Assembly (NCBI GenBank): GCA_003246755.1
Contig: QKDC01000091.1
Span: 1-48,302 of the forward strand
Direction: 5' to 3'
From: Gemmatimonadota bacterium
Lineage (GTDB): Bacteria > Gemmatimonadota > Gemmatimonadetes > Gemmatimonadales > GWC2-71-9
Length of the DNA stretch: 48,302 bases
In this document: piece by piece, positions 24,666 through 38,696 of the stretch
Position numbering within the stretch: position 1 is the first letter of the stretch
Layout of the letters: the number at the start of each line of letters is the position of its first letter
Notes under the pieces: generated by a model
What the model saw: the letters and a program-made list of their open reading frames with translations, nothing else
The model's database searches: none
What the model was told of the DNA's origin: nothing
Translations under genes and position numbers: made by a program

Positions 24666-24729
24666 ACGACGAATGTAGCAATCGGATTATGTTGCTGCTC
24701 AGCATCCGCCCCAACTTCTGTGGCCCACC

Positions 24730-25512
24730 ATGACCTATTCGACGCTCCACTTCGACCTCGATGACGGCTTGGCTCTCCTCACGGTGAACCGACCCGAAAA
24801 ACTCAACGCCCTCAACGACACCGTGATCCGCGAGCTCGGTGACGTAGCGACCCGCCTGCATATGGACGCCGAGATCAAGGGGATGGTCATTACGGGAGCC
24901 GGCCAGAAGGCGTTTGTGGCTGGAGCCGACATCGGCGAACTCGCCGCGCTCGATGGGTCCGGGGGTGCGACACTCGCCAAGCGGGGACAGGATGTCTTCA
25001 GGCGACTGGAAACCGCGGGGAAGCCCGTCATCGCTGCCGTCAACGGGTTCGCACTCGGCGGAGGTTGTGAATTGGCGATGGCGTGTCATCTACGTTTCGC
25101 ATCGCCCAACGCGAAGTTCGGCCAACCCGAGGTGAAGCTCGGTCTCATCCCCGGTTATGGCGGGACGATCAGGTTACCTCGTTTGATCGGACGGGGAAGA
25201 GCCCTTGAGCTGTTGCTGAGCGGCAATATGATCGATGCCGCGGAAGCGCACCGCGTGGGCTTGGTCAACCGGGTCGTCGAACAAGTCGAACTGATCGCGG
25301 AATCTTCGCACTTGCTCCGAACCATTCTCGCGCAGGGTCCGCTCGCCGTGCGTTTCCTGCTCGAGACCGTGGATGCCGTCGAGAGCCTCCCACTCGACGA
25401 GGCTCTTCCAATCGAGGCCGCGCGGTTTGGAGACTGCTGCGCCACCGATGATAAGCGGGAGGGCACCCAGGCCTTCCTGGAGAAGAGGGCGCCCCACTTC
25501 TCTGGGAACTGA
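24730..25512 (+). CDS. Enoyl-CoA hydratase/isomerase (crotonase family)
   Basis: A 260-residue crotonase-fold enzyme, probably hydrating 2-enoyl-CoA in fatty-acid oxidation. The CoA/oxyanion region AFVAGADIGEL (about residues 60-70) is present. So are both catalytic glutamates of true hydratases: one in ALGGGCELAMAC and one in FGQPEVKLGLIPGYGGT. Length and the final ATDDKREGTQAFLEKR segment are typical. It is transcribed away from glpK and stands 91 bases upstream of recF. That is an unusual neighbour for recF, since dnaN is expected there. Chain-length preference cannot be told from sequence. Confidence 0.92.
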   Translation: MTYSTLHFDLDDGLALLTVNRPEKLNALNDTVIRELGDVATRLHMDAEIKGMVITGAGQKAFVAGADIGELAALDGSGGATLAKRGQDVFRRLETAGKPVIAAVNGFALGGGCELAMACHLRFASPNAKFGQPEVKLGLIPGYGGTIRLPRLIGRGRALELLLSGNMIDAAEAHRVGLVNRVVEQVELIAESSHLLRTILAQGPLAVRFLLETVDAVESLPLDEALPIEAARFGDCCATDDKREGTQAFLEKRAPHFSGN

Positions 25513-25603
25513 GTCGGATTCTGGCCCCCGGACTCGGCGCCCCGGAAGTCGAACTGGGGCTTCTCCCACCCTCGTCCTTAGCCCCCGGACCGACTAAATT
25601 TCG

Positions 25604-26694
25604 GTGATGGTGGCGGAACGGATCTCGTCTCGAGGCTTCCGGAATCTCGACGACTTCGAGCTCGATCTTCCGCCGACAGGAGCAGTGTTCCTGGGCCCGA
25701 ACGCCCATGGAAAGACGAGCATTCTCGAGTCCCTGTACTACCCAGTCCTGTACAGGTCCTTTCGCAACGCACCGGACACGGAACTGAGTGCGTGGAACGG
25801 TCCCGGGTTTCGCCTCACACTCGATTCCGTGGTCGGTGGCGAGTCGCACCGTACGAGTGTGGGATTCGACCGGGAAACTCGCCGGAAGCGAGTCGTGGTC
25901 GATGGGGTCGAGGTAGGTCGGATCACCGATGCCGTGGGGAAATGGCTCGCCGTGGTCTTTCTTCCGGCCGATTTGGCCCTACTGCAAGGGGGGGCTGCGG
26001 AGCGGCGGCGCTTTCTTGACCGGATGTTGTCGCTGTCCGATCCGGCTTACCTGCGCGCTCTGCTGCGATACCGGGCCGTGATTGCGCAGCGCAACGCCGC
26101 TCTCCGCGCCGGCGATGCGGAGGTCGTGAGGGTCTTCACCGACGCCATGGTTGAGCCCGGGTCGTACGTGGTCGCTCGCCGACTCCAGTGGGTTGCCGCG
26201 TGGTCTGATCGCTACAGCTCGGAAAGCGATGGGCTTGGCGAGGGACAACGGGTCAGTCTGGCCTACCTGGGCAATCCCGATCTCGCCGAGCCCGGTGGCT
26301 GGTCCGCGAGAGTGGCCGAGGTCGAGCGACGGGAATTTCGTCGCGGTGCAACGCTGATCGGTCCCCAGCGCGACGATCTGCAGATCGCACAGAACGGGCG
26401 CTCACTCCGGGAGTTCGGGTCGACCGGTCAGCAACGTGCTGCGGCGATCGTATTGAAAGTCTGCGAGCTGCTGACCTTGGCGGAGGCCCACGGCCGCACC
26501 CCGGCGTTCCTGCTGGACGACGTGTTCGCCGAACTCGACCGGTCGCGCCAAGAGCGCCTGACGGCTCGGCTCACCGGGCCAGGAATGGGCCAGGTCTTCT
26601 TAACGGCACCCCGTCGGGACGAACTCCCGCCGGCGATCGACTTGGAGGTATTCCGAGTGCAGGACGGACGAGCGTATCCGGCCGGAGCGACGGT

Positions 26695-26698
<4 letters not shown>
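25604..26698 (+). CDS. recF: DNA replication and repair protein RecF
   Basis: A 364-residue SMC-like ATPase that with RecO and RecR loads RecA at single-strand gaps. It shows Walker A GPNAHGKTSILE (about residues 30-41), QGGAAERRRFLDRMLSL, GPQRDDLQIAQNG, the signature region EFGSTGQQRAAAIVLK and Walker B PAFLLDDVFAELD. The start is GTG at 25604 with an ATG codon directly after it; neither has a visible Shine-Dalgarno sequence. Its stop overlaps the dciA start (ATGA at 26695). The recF-dciA-gyrB order is a common bacterial arrangement. Confidence 0.96.
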
Positions 26699-28961
<2,263 letters not shown>

Positions 28962-28986
28962 ACGGGGAACCGACGACCGCACGCTT

Positions 28987-29010
28987 CGGGGCCGGGATTA
29001 CCCGGCCTCG
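28987..29010. terminator. Hairpin between convergent gyrB and nucleoside phosphorylase
   Basis: A ten-base-pair stem (CGGGGCCGGG with CCCGGCCTCG, one G-T wobble) closes a four-base loop ATTA. It starts 25 bases after the gyrB stop, and the minus-strand stop TAA (28998-29000) of the phosphorylase lies in the loop. No clear T-run follows on either strand, so it may act as a bidirectional RNA 3'-end stabiliser or a weak terminator. Confidence 0.5.
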
Positions 29011-30329
29011 AGTGTTTCCAGGCCGGTCGCGTCCAAGCGGTGGCTCACCAATGGAGGAACCGGCAGCGGTTCTCCGATGGAGATGGCCCGCTCCAACACA
29101 CGTTCCGCGCTCTCCGCAGACCCATCATCCTGGGCGTGGATCGTCGCCAGATGTTGGCCCCGCTCCACCCGCATGCCGGGTTTGACCCGGATCACGAATC
29201 CGACCGAGGGATCGATGAGATCGGTGGTGCGTTGACGCCCCCCACCCAAACCGATCACTCCGTAGCCTATGGTCCGCGGATCAACACGCTGGACTGTCCC
29301 CAGCGAAAGGGCAACAACATCCCGACGCACCGCGGCCCGCGGCAGTCGATCCGGATCGTGGACGACGTTGGGATCGCCTCCCTGTGCCTCCACAAGGGCC
29401 ACGAATTTCTCGAGTGCTTGCCCGCTCTGGACGATACCCTCGAGTCGTTGCCTGGCGGTGGCCCGCACGGTTTCCACTCCCGCCACGAGCAGCATCTCGA
29501 CTCCGAGGGCGTAGGTCACTTCCATGAGATCGTCGGGACCCTCACCGCGAAGGCCGTGTATGGCTTCTGCCATTTCGAGGGCGTTCCCGCAGGCCCATCC
29601 GAGAGGGCGGTCCATGGCGGTGAGGAGTGCTACCGTCCGGCACCCTCTCCCCTCACCGAGGGCCACCATTGTCCGAGCCAGGTCGAGCGATTGGGTCCGT
29701 TCGGGCATGAACGACCCGCTGCCGGTCTTGATGTCGAGTACCAATCCCGTCAAATCCTCGGCGAGTTTCTTCGACATGATGCTGGCAGCGATGAGGGGAA
29801 TCGACTCGACGGTACCCGTGACGTCTCGCAATGCGTAGAGCTTGCGGTCGGCGGGCACCAGTTCAGGCGTCTGCCCGATCATGGCGACCCCGATGTCCCG
29901 GACCTGCCTCAGGGTGTCGTCGAGCGAGAGTCGGGTCCGGAACCCGCGGATCGATTCCAGCTTATCGAGTGTTCCCCCGGTATGGCCCAGCCCCCGGCCG
30001 GAGATCATCGGCACCGCAACTCCGGCACACGCGAGCATGGGGGCAAGCAGCAACGACGTCTTGTCCCCTACCCCACCTATGGAGTGCTTGTCGACACGGG
30101 GAATCGGCCAGGCACCGAAATCCAGCCGGTCCCCGGACGACAGCATCGCCTCAACTAATTCCGAGAGTTCCTCCGCCGCCAGGCCACGGAAGACGACGGC
30201 CATCGCCAGCGCGGCCATCTGGTAATCGGGGACCTCGCCAGCGACGTAGGCCCTGATGAGAGTCGTCCAGTCACCCGGTTCGAGGGGCAATCCATCACGC
30301 TTGCGTTCGATCAGGCGGGGCACGACCAT
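28998..30329 (-). CDS. Pyrimidine-nucleoside/thymidine phosphorylase
   Basis: A 443-residue enzyme that cleaves pyrimidine nucleosides with phosphate to yield free base and (deoxy)ribose 1-phosphate. It has the family signature SGRGLGHTGGTLDKLESI, the phosphate/nucleoside site KLYALRDVTGTVESIPLI with SKKLAE, VDKHSIGGVGDKTSL and the C-terminal lipoyl-like domain GFVIRVKPGMRVERGQHLATIH. Length and order are normal. The ATG lacks a clear Shine-Dalgarno sequence and follows an in-frame TAG of a short upstream frame by one base. Whether it prefers thymidine or all pyrimidines is open; deoA and pdp are both possible names. Confidence 0.95.
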   Translation of the reverse strand: MVVPRLIERKRDGLPLEPGDWTTLIRAYVAGEVPDYQMAALAMAVVFRGLAAEELSELVEAMLSSGDRLDFGAWPIPRVDKHSIGGVGDKTSLLLAPMLACAGVAVPMISGRGLGHTGGTLDKLESIRGFRTRLSLDDTLRQVRDIGVAMIGQTPELVPADRKLYALRDVTGTVESIPLIAASIMSKKLAEDLTGLVLDIKTGSGSFMPERTQSLDLARTMVALGEGRGCRTVALLTAMDRPLGWACGNALEMAEAIHGLRGEGPDDLMEVTYALGVEMLLVAGVETVRATARQRLEGIVQSGQALEKFVALVEAQGGDPNVVHDPDRLPRAAVRRDVVALSLGTVQRVDPRTIGYGVIGLGGGRQRTTDLIDPSVGFVIRVKPGMRVERGQHLATIHAQDDGSAESAERVLERAISIGEPLPVPPLVSHRLDATGLETLEAG

Positions 30330-30330
30330 A

Positions 30331-30405
30331 CTAGGTATCGCGCTCGATCCTGGTCACGACGGGTCCTGGTACATCCTCGGGTTGTGGCACGGCGGGCGGT
30401 AGCAT
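30331..30405 (-). other. Possible 24-codon frame abutting the phosphorylase start
   Basis: In the 115-base gap between the YtxH-like gene and the nucleoside phosphorylase, an ATG at 30405 opens a 24-codon frame that ends in TAG one base before the phosphorylase ATG. The same frame is open back to the TGA of the YtxH-like gene. Its product would be Pro-rich (MLPPAVPQPED...). No Shine-Dalgarno sequence precedes it, so it may be chance or an upstream coupling peptide. Confidence 0.2.
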
Positions 30406-30444
30406 TGGGTCATCAGACGTGTACTGGGAGCCCGAGATGATTTC

Positions 30445-30765
30445 TCACCGCCTTGCCCGGGCCAGGCGCTTTCGCGCCCGCTTGGCTAGCTCGCTGGTCT
30501 CTTTCCCCGCCCGCTCTTGGAGACGACGTACTCGCTTGCTGAGCCGTCGCCTGGCATTCTCTCCGGGCTCCGGCGCAAAGAGAAGTGCGATCGAGACACC
30601 CACAACCGTCCCGAGGATGAGACCGGCGAGGAAACCCCTCGTCCCCGTGTGCACCTCGGTCTCGGTGGCCATCTCCGAATCGTCCTCGTTCACTTCGAGG
30701 TCTTCGGACTCCCCTGATTCCCGGGCATCGTCGTCGCTCACCGTGATCTCCTCGGTAGATTGCAT
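30445..30765 (-). CDS. YtxH-domain stress-type membrane protein
   Basis: A 106-residue protein. A strongly acidic N-terminal third (DDDARESGESEDLEVNEDDSE) precedes one membrane helix inside the YtxH signature RGFLAGLILGTVVGVSIALLFAPEPGENARR. This is followed by a very basic helical tail (RRLSKRVRRLQERAG...RKRLARARR). YtxH proteins are general-stress membrane proteins of unknown biochemical role. The ATG at 30765 has AGGA 8 bases upstream and is preferred to an ATG 13 codons earlier. The charge split between acidic head and basic tail is marked. It is divergent from the GAF gene across 106 bases. Confidence 0.8.
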   Translation of the reverse strand: MQSTEEITVSDDDARESGESEDLEVNEDDSEMATETEVHTGTRGFLAGLILGTVVGVSIALLFAPEPGENARRRLSKRVRRLQERAGKETSELAKRARKRLARARR

Positions 30766-30871
30766 GAACCGTATCCTAGTGCCAGGCGGGTCGGGCTTCA
30801 ACACGGCCCCCTCGCTTGACCATGCCCCCGGCAGTTCGCGAAGTTCCGGCGCCCGAACAGGTTGAGGTCAC

Positions 30872-34256
<3,385 letters not shown>

Positions 34257-35546
34257 TCAGCGGACGCGCACCTCGATGCCGTCCAACAGGAGTGAGGGCC
34301 CACACCACGCGCCGACCCACTGTGACTCACGGCTCACTGCGACGACGTGATGCAATAGGTCGTACACGTTCCCGCTGATGGTGGCGGACCGCAAACGCCC
34401 AACACGCTCGCCCTCCGACATCCAATAGGCCCACGGCGTGACGAGGGTCACCCTCCCGTCCATCACATTCCCCCTGGGGATAGGTACATCCTCGATCACA
34501 ATCACCTCGCCTTCATTCAGGAACTCGGCGGTCGGAGTCTCGCCCGAGCCCACCATCAGGTTGCTGTAGGCGACCCGTGGCGGGGTGTGGGGTCGGCGCC
34601 TGGCATGCCCCGTGGAGGGGATGCCCAACCGTGCCCCAGAGGCCAGATCCGACACCCACCCACTGAACCGCCCTCGATCAATCAAGGACTGGCGGTGGGA
34701 CACGACCCCGTCGTCATCAATCGGCCGCGAACCAGGCCGGTGAGCGATGGTCGGATCATCCACGATCGTCAGTAGGTCGGGGACGACCACATCACCCACG
34801 CGATCGCGAAAGGGGGAGGACCCATCGAATACACTCTCGCCGAGCAGTCCCAGTTCCAGGGGCCGTAACAGCGCACGGACCGCCCGTGGACCCAGGCAGA
34901 CCCGCACCGGATCGGGACTCGGGAGCCGGTCGAGCGTCGCCGGGGAGAGCCACTCCATCACGGTGGTGACCAGAGCCTCTGCATCCAGTCCGGTAGGCCA
35001 GGACGTGCCGACGATCTGAAGGCTCAGCGGTATCGGCGTGAGGTTTTTCGTATCGAGAATCGTCGCTCCAACCCCAACGAGGGTCTGCTCGTAATCCGCC
35101 ACAACCCCCCTCGTATTCGCGACCTCCACTCGTCCTGCGGAGCGTTCTGCCCATACGTCGACCTGCCAGCGGTCTTCTTCGATCCGCCGAGCGACCGACT
35201 TCGCCAAGTCGAGCAGTTGCATCGGACCGGCACTCAGTGCGACACGATCGGCCGTGTGGACACTTGGGGTAGGCGCGGGAGCGGGGAGGAGGAGTGACCC
35301 CAAAGGTCCGACGGCGACGCTGTCAAGTGCCGCCTGGCGGAGTTGGGGCCAGCGACCGTCCGTCGCGCCCGCCATGCCGATCCGATCGTCTTTGAGCACC
35401 CGGAGATGGCAACCCATTCCACTGTGACGCTCCAGGCGCCCCACACCGTCGGAACCGAGTGAGACGGTGACGGTCTCATCTGTCTTGAGCACCGCATCGG
35501 CCGCCGTCACGAGTGGTGCGACGCCGTCGAGCAGGTCGGTTATCAA
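34257..35546 (-). CDS. tldE: TldE/PmbA-like metallopeptidase partner
   Basis: A 429-residue protein of the TldD/TldE (peptidase U62) family. In E. coli TldE is the non-catalytic half of a heterodimeric peptidase that degrades modified peptides such as microcin precursors and CcdA. It shows the family layout, with an N-terminal domain of strands and helices and a C-terminal half with FDGSSPFRDRVGD, SYSNLMVGSGETP-type (here AYSNLMVGSGETP) and VTLVTPWAYWM. It lacks the HExxGH motif, as expected. I place the start at TTG 35546, which overlaps the tldD stop in TTGA with GGGAG 7-8 bases upstream. An in-frame codon at 35651 would lie deep inside tldD. Confidence 0.8.
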   Translation of the reverse strand: MITDLLDGVAPLVTAADAVLKTDETVTVSLGSDGVGRLERHSGMGCHLRVLKDDRIGMAGATDGRWPQLRQAALDSVAVGPLGSLLLPAPAPTPSVHTADRVALSAGPMQLLDLAKSVARRIEEDRWQVDVWAERSAGRVEVANTRGVVADYEQTLVGVGATILDTKNLTPIPLSLQIVGTSWPTGLDAEALVTTVMEWLSPATLDRLPSPDPVRVCLGPRAVRALLRPLELGLLGESVFDGSSPFRDRVGDVVVPDLLTIVDDPTIAHRPGSRPIDDDGVVSHRQSLIDRGRFSGWVSDLASGARLGIPSTGHARRRPHTPPRVAYSNLMVGSGETPTAEFLNEGEVIVIEDVPIPRGNVMDGRVTLVTPWAYWMSEGERVGRLRSATISGNVYDLLHHVVAVSRESQWVGAWCGPSLLLDGIEVRVR

Positions 35547-36895
35547 GACTGGTCTCCCACCAAGGCTTCCACCAATCGGATATGCGGGGCGCCACTCCCG
35601 ACCGGAACGGTCTGCCCCCCGAGTGAGCATGTCGCGGCCGCGGTATCCCACGTGAAGTCGGCCCCGACAGCGTCGATCATACCGAACAATCCCAGCGGGT
35701 CACCACTGAGCGACGCACCCTTCACCGGCTCGGCGAGTTCACCGCGACGGATCATTCGGCCCAACCCGGCCCGGAGGGTGACCATCCCGTCGTCCGTCGC
35801 CGACAGGGGCTCTCCGAGGTACACGCCGAGGTCCAAGTCACGAATCAGATCGGCACCCGTCCCCATCCCCTTTGCCAAGTAGGTGTTGGTCAAGCGAGAC
35901 GTCGGGAACCCAGCGGCGGGAGCTCTGGCATTGCCCGTAGCACCCAACCCGGCCGCTCCGGCGCTGGCCCGCGTATGGAGGTGCCCCACCACCACCCCGT
36001 TTTGAACGATCGTCGTGTTCTGAGGTTGTGTCCCTTCGCAATCAAAGGCCGATGTCCCTCTCAGCCCCGGCGTCTTCCCGTCGTCGCCGATGGTTAGAGA
36101 ATCTGGCCCGATCCGGGTACCGATGGGCAACAGTGCGGCCCCCGGGTGCCAGCCTGCGGCGCACCGATGCCCAATGACGCGATGGACGAGCAGGCCTGCA
36201 AAGGTTGGTGCCAGCACGACCGGGTAGCGGCCGGGTATCACAGGGACGGCGTGGAGAGCCGCGACGGCGCGCTCCGAAATCGCAGAGATCCCGCCCAGCC
36301 AGGTTTCGACGTCGTGCAGGGCACCGGCGGTCGAGCAGCTTCCCAACGCCCGTTCCACGGTGCCGGATTCCGCCGCGACCGCGAGCGCCGTCATGCTGAT
36401 GGAGGGACGCCTCTCTACAAGCACCATGCCTTCAGAATTGACGACCACGACCTCGGTCAGCTGATCTTCCCACTTGACGCGAACGTCGCCAATCCTCCGA
36501 TCGACGCTTCGGAGCGATTCTACTCCCCTCCGTACGAAGTCACGCTTGATTGCAACGTCGATCGCGCGGGGGTCACGTCCTTCAGGACAAGGGATGTCCG
36601 CTTGACGCGGTGGAAGTTCCGAGAGTCGAATGGAGTGGCGTGTGGGGAGCGCAAGAGAGAATTCATGGGCGGTGCTGATGGCACTGCGCACCTCGTCGAG
36701 GGTGGCGAATGTCGCCGATCCCCACCCATGGCCACTATTGAAGCAACGGACCACCCCGATGGCCTCCTCCGTGGAGGTGGCAAACTCTTGCCCCCGCCGG
36801 CGATAGGACAGCATGGTCCGCCAACGTCGGTCGAATCGGATGTCGGTAAACGCTGCAGGTGATCCAACAACCAGCTCGTGGAGTTGCGACCTCAC
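35543..36895 (-). CDS. tldD: TldD-like metallopeptidase with HRxxGH zinc motif
   Basis: A 450-residue TldD-family protein. The catalytic motif of active members is HExxGH followed by EGD. Here the aligned segment is LVHRVIGHRC (residues 236-245), so the catalytic Glu is Arg239 (codon CGC) and EGD is absent. Both His and the distal Cys ligand (ATCSLGGQTVPVG near the C-terminus) remain. Zinc may still bind, but hydrolysis as known for TldD should fail. Elsewhere it fits the family (GVVRCFNSGHGWGSATFATL at about residues 47-66, RLTNTYLAKG). It is coupled by 4-base overlaps to the phosphoribosyltransferase upstream and to tldE downstream. Confidence 0.85.
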   Translation of the reverse strand: MRSQLHELVVGSPAAFTDIRFDRRWRTMLSYRRRGQEFATSTEEAIGVVRCFNSGHGWGSATFATLDEVRSAISTAHEFSLALPTRHSIRLSELPPRQADIPCPEGRDPRAIDVAIKRDFVRRGVESLRSVDRRIGDVRVKWEDQLTEVVVVNSEGMVLVERRPSISMTALAVAAESGTVERALGSCSTAGALHDVETWLGGISAISERAVAALHAVPVIPGRYPVVLAPTFAGLLVHRVIGHRCAAGWHPGAALLPIGTRIGPDSLTIGDDGKTPGLRGTSAFDCEGTQPQNTTIVQNGVVVGHLHTRASAGAAGLGATGNARAPAAGFPTSRLTNTYLAKGMGTGADLIRDLDLGVYLGEPLSATDDGMVTLRAGLGRMIRRGELAEPVKGASLSGDPLGLFGMIDAVGADFTWDTAAATCSLGGQTVPVGSGAPHIRLVEALVGDQS

Positions 36896-37413
36896 CCCTC
36901 GCCCGCGAGGTACATGGCGAGGTCTGGTCGCACGACGAGGTCACCATCGACGACAGTCTCCCGATCCCAGGGGAGAACGATCAGCTTATCGGTTTCGAGT
37001 GCATAGAAATCTGGATCGTATGGCCCCGTCCGAATCGAAACCGCTGTCCGGACCTCAGCCGGCCCAAGAGCCTGAACCTCGTTCAGGGCGAGCTTGAGCG
37101 TATGCCCGGTATCACACGTTTCGTCCACGACCAGAACGCGCCGGCCGGCAACCCCAACCGGGGGACCGGATACCAACTCGGGCATGGCTTCCGTCCCCCG
37201 TCGCGTCACGGCCATTGCGGCAAATTCACGATCGATGATCGAAGCGACCACAGCACCGGGGATCACCCCTGCCTTCGCGATTCCGATCACCAGATCAGGG
37301 TCATAGTGCTGGGCCACTCGAAGGGCCAGTGCCCGGCAGAGTTCACCAAACAGTGCCCAGTCGATTTCGAGAAGCCCACGCTGGCTGGCCGATAGGTTCT
37401 TTCGCACCTTCAC
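36892..37413 (-). CDS. Phosphoribosyltransferase-domain protein
   Basis: A 173-residue type I phosphoribosyltransferase. The PRPP-binding motif VLVVDETCDTGHTL (about residues 92-105) is intact, preceded by VIGIAKAGVIPGAVVASI, the usual N-terminal loop. The overall size and the hood region resemble xanthine/hypoxanthine-type enzymes or the PRTase-like domains next to peptidase and helicase genes. The base substrate is not determined. The start is GTG at 37413; another GTG codon lies two codons later. It overlaps tldD by 4 bases, so the pair is co-translated. The divergent TPR gene is 126 bases away, and I see no confident promoter in that gap. Confidence 0.8.
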   Translation of the reverse strand: MKVRKNLSASQRGLLEIDWALFGELCRALALRVAQHYDPDLVIGIAKAGVIPGAVVASIIDREFAAMAVTRRGTEAMPELVSGPPVGVAGRRVLVVDETCDTGHTLKLALNEVQALGPAEVRTAVSIRTGPYDPDFYALETDKLIVLPWDRETVVDGDLVVRPDLAMYLAGEG

Positions 37414-37539
37414 CCCAAGTGTTGAGTGTACCCGGGAAGGTTACCGTGGACCTCCGCGGCGGGCAAACGCGTTGCCCCCCTCCTCGGATCATGACTACCT
37501 TACCCCCGGTCCCCCCTACCCCGGAGTAGCCCTGACTCG

Positions 37540-37992
37540 ATGAGTATCTGGCAACGCCTCTTCGGAAAGGCCAACCCCCGGAAAGCGCACCGGCTTGACT
37601 ATCTGAACGAGGCTATGGCCCTCGAGCGTCAAGGTGACTTGGCTGGCGCCATCACTTCCTACCGGCTGGGGCTTCGTGACAACCCCAACGATCTCACGAT
37701 CTTGCAGAATATCGCCATTGCGTTCTCCAAAACCGGTCAGGTCGAGGAAGCCATTCGGCATTACCGGCGGGCCCTTGCCATCGACAGCACGCTGTCTGGC
37801 GCCCACTACGGGATCGCGTTCTTGTTGATCAAGAAGGGTGACCCCATCAAGGGTGCCGAGCATCTACGCACCTTTCTGGCAAGTCCGCCTCGGGGGCCAG
37901 ACGCCGCGCGTTGGGTGCAACACGCCGAGACCACCCTTCGGGACCTGCCTCTTCCGGAGTCCGGGGAGGCTGGGTCCGCCCCGCCGGCATGA
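37540..37992 (+). CDS. Small TPR protein
   Basis: A 150-residue soluble protein with three TPR units: ALERQGDLAGAITSYRLGLRDNPND, IAFSKTGQVEEAIRHYRRAL and AFLLIKKGDPIKGAEHLRTFL. All carry the A-G-Y/A-P positions of the repeat. It has no signal peptide and a short Pro-rich tail. No Shine-Dalgarno sequence precedes the ATG. Its stop overlaps the next ATG (ATGA at 37989), so it is translationally coupled to the lipoprotein and, through it, to the acyl-CoA synthetase. A scaffolding role is inferred; no partner is known. Confidence 0.8.
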   Translation: MSIWQRLFGKANPRKAHRLDYLNEAMALERQGDLAGAITSYRLGLRDNPNDLTILQNIAIAFSKTGQVEEAIRHYRRALAIDSTLSGAHYGIAFLLIKKGDPIKGAEHLRTFLASPPRGPDAARWVQHAETTLRDLPLPESGEAGSAPPA

Positions 37993-38696
37993 GCCTTCGA
38001 AGCAAGACGCTCATCCTGCTCGGACTGGCAGCGTGCAGCGACATTACCGCCACCAGCGATGGGGTTGCCACCCTGCTCATCGAGATCCCTTCCCCAGCAC
38101 AAGTCGAAGTGGGCGAAACCATAGGGCTGGTGGCGACGCCACTCGATGCGAATGGCGAAGTGGTCGCCGCTCCCGTCTATTGGATTGCCCTCGACAGTAC
38201 GGTCGCGGTTGACAGTGCCGCCGGACTCCTGACGGGCCTCATCCCGAAATCGACCGGCCGGGTGGTTGCTCGCACGGGTGATCTCTATTCGTCTCCCTTG
38301 AGCTTCTCGGTCCTCGAACGGGCCGACACCCTCATTCGCATCGCTCCCAGTCAGGACACGGTCGAGGCCGGCGAGTCGGAGTCAGGAGTCCTGGAAGTGA
38401 GGTTGGACGGTGGAGAGCCCCCCGCCCCGCTCAGCGGACGAGTGATCGTGTACCAGGTTGTCGATCCGGTGTTTGGGGTTGCGGAGAGCCGCACGGTCGA
38501 ACTCACGGGTGGCGGATTGGTTCAGGGCACCAAGACCACAGCCAGTGGATCCACATCTCCCGGTATTCGGCTCCACCGGCGGAGTGGTTACCAGGCACCG
38601 GACAGTGCCGTGGTGACGGCCAGCGCCTGGCGACCGGGCGGAGAGAGCATTCCTGGGAGTGGGGTGCGATTCACCGTGCGTTTTGTGAACCCATGA
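37989..38696 (+). CDS. Lipoprotein with Big2-like domain
   Basis: A 235-residue lipoprotein. The signal MSLRSKTLILLGLAAC carries the lipobox LAAC, with the modified Cys at residue 16. Residues about 26-105 match the Big2 (bacterial Ig-like group 2) pattern: LLIEIPSPAQVEVGETIGL, ATPLDANGEVV, VYWIALDSTVAVDSA, GLLTGL and GRVVARTGDL. A second beta-rich region follows (ESGVLEVRLDG, RVIVYQVVDP). It probably sits on the periplasmic or outer leaflet and binds a surface partner. The start is chosen because it overlaps the TPR stop and gives a complete lipoprotein signal; an upstream in-frame start would run through the TPR gene. It overlaps the synthetase start by 4 bases. Confidence 0.8.
   Translation: MSLRSKTLILLGLAACSDITATSDGVATLLIEIPSPAQVEVGETIGLVATPLDANGEVVAAPVYWIALDSTVAVDSAAGLLTGLIPKSTGRVVARTGDLYSSPLSFSVLERADTLIRIAPSQDTVEAGESESGVLEVRLDGGEPPAPLSGRVIVYQVVDPVFGVAESRTVELTGGGLVQGTKTTASGSTSPGIRLHRRSGYQAPDSAVVTASAWRPGGESIPGSGVRFTVRFVNP

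Noticed and set aside
29040-30158. 372-codon plus-strand frame opposite the nucleoside phosphorylase
   Set aside because: It mirrors the codon bias of the phosphorylase and shows no domain motifs.
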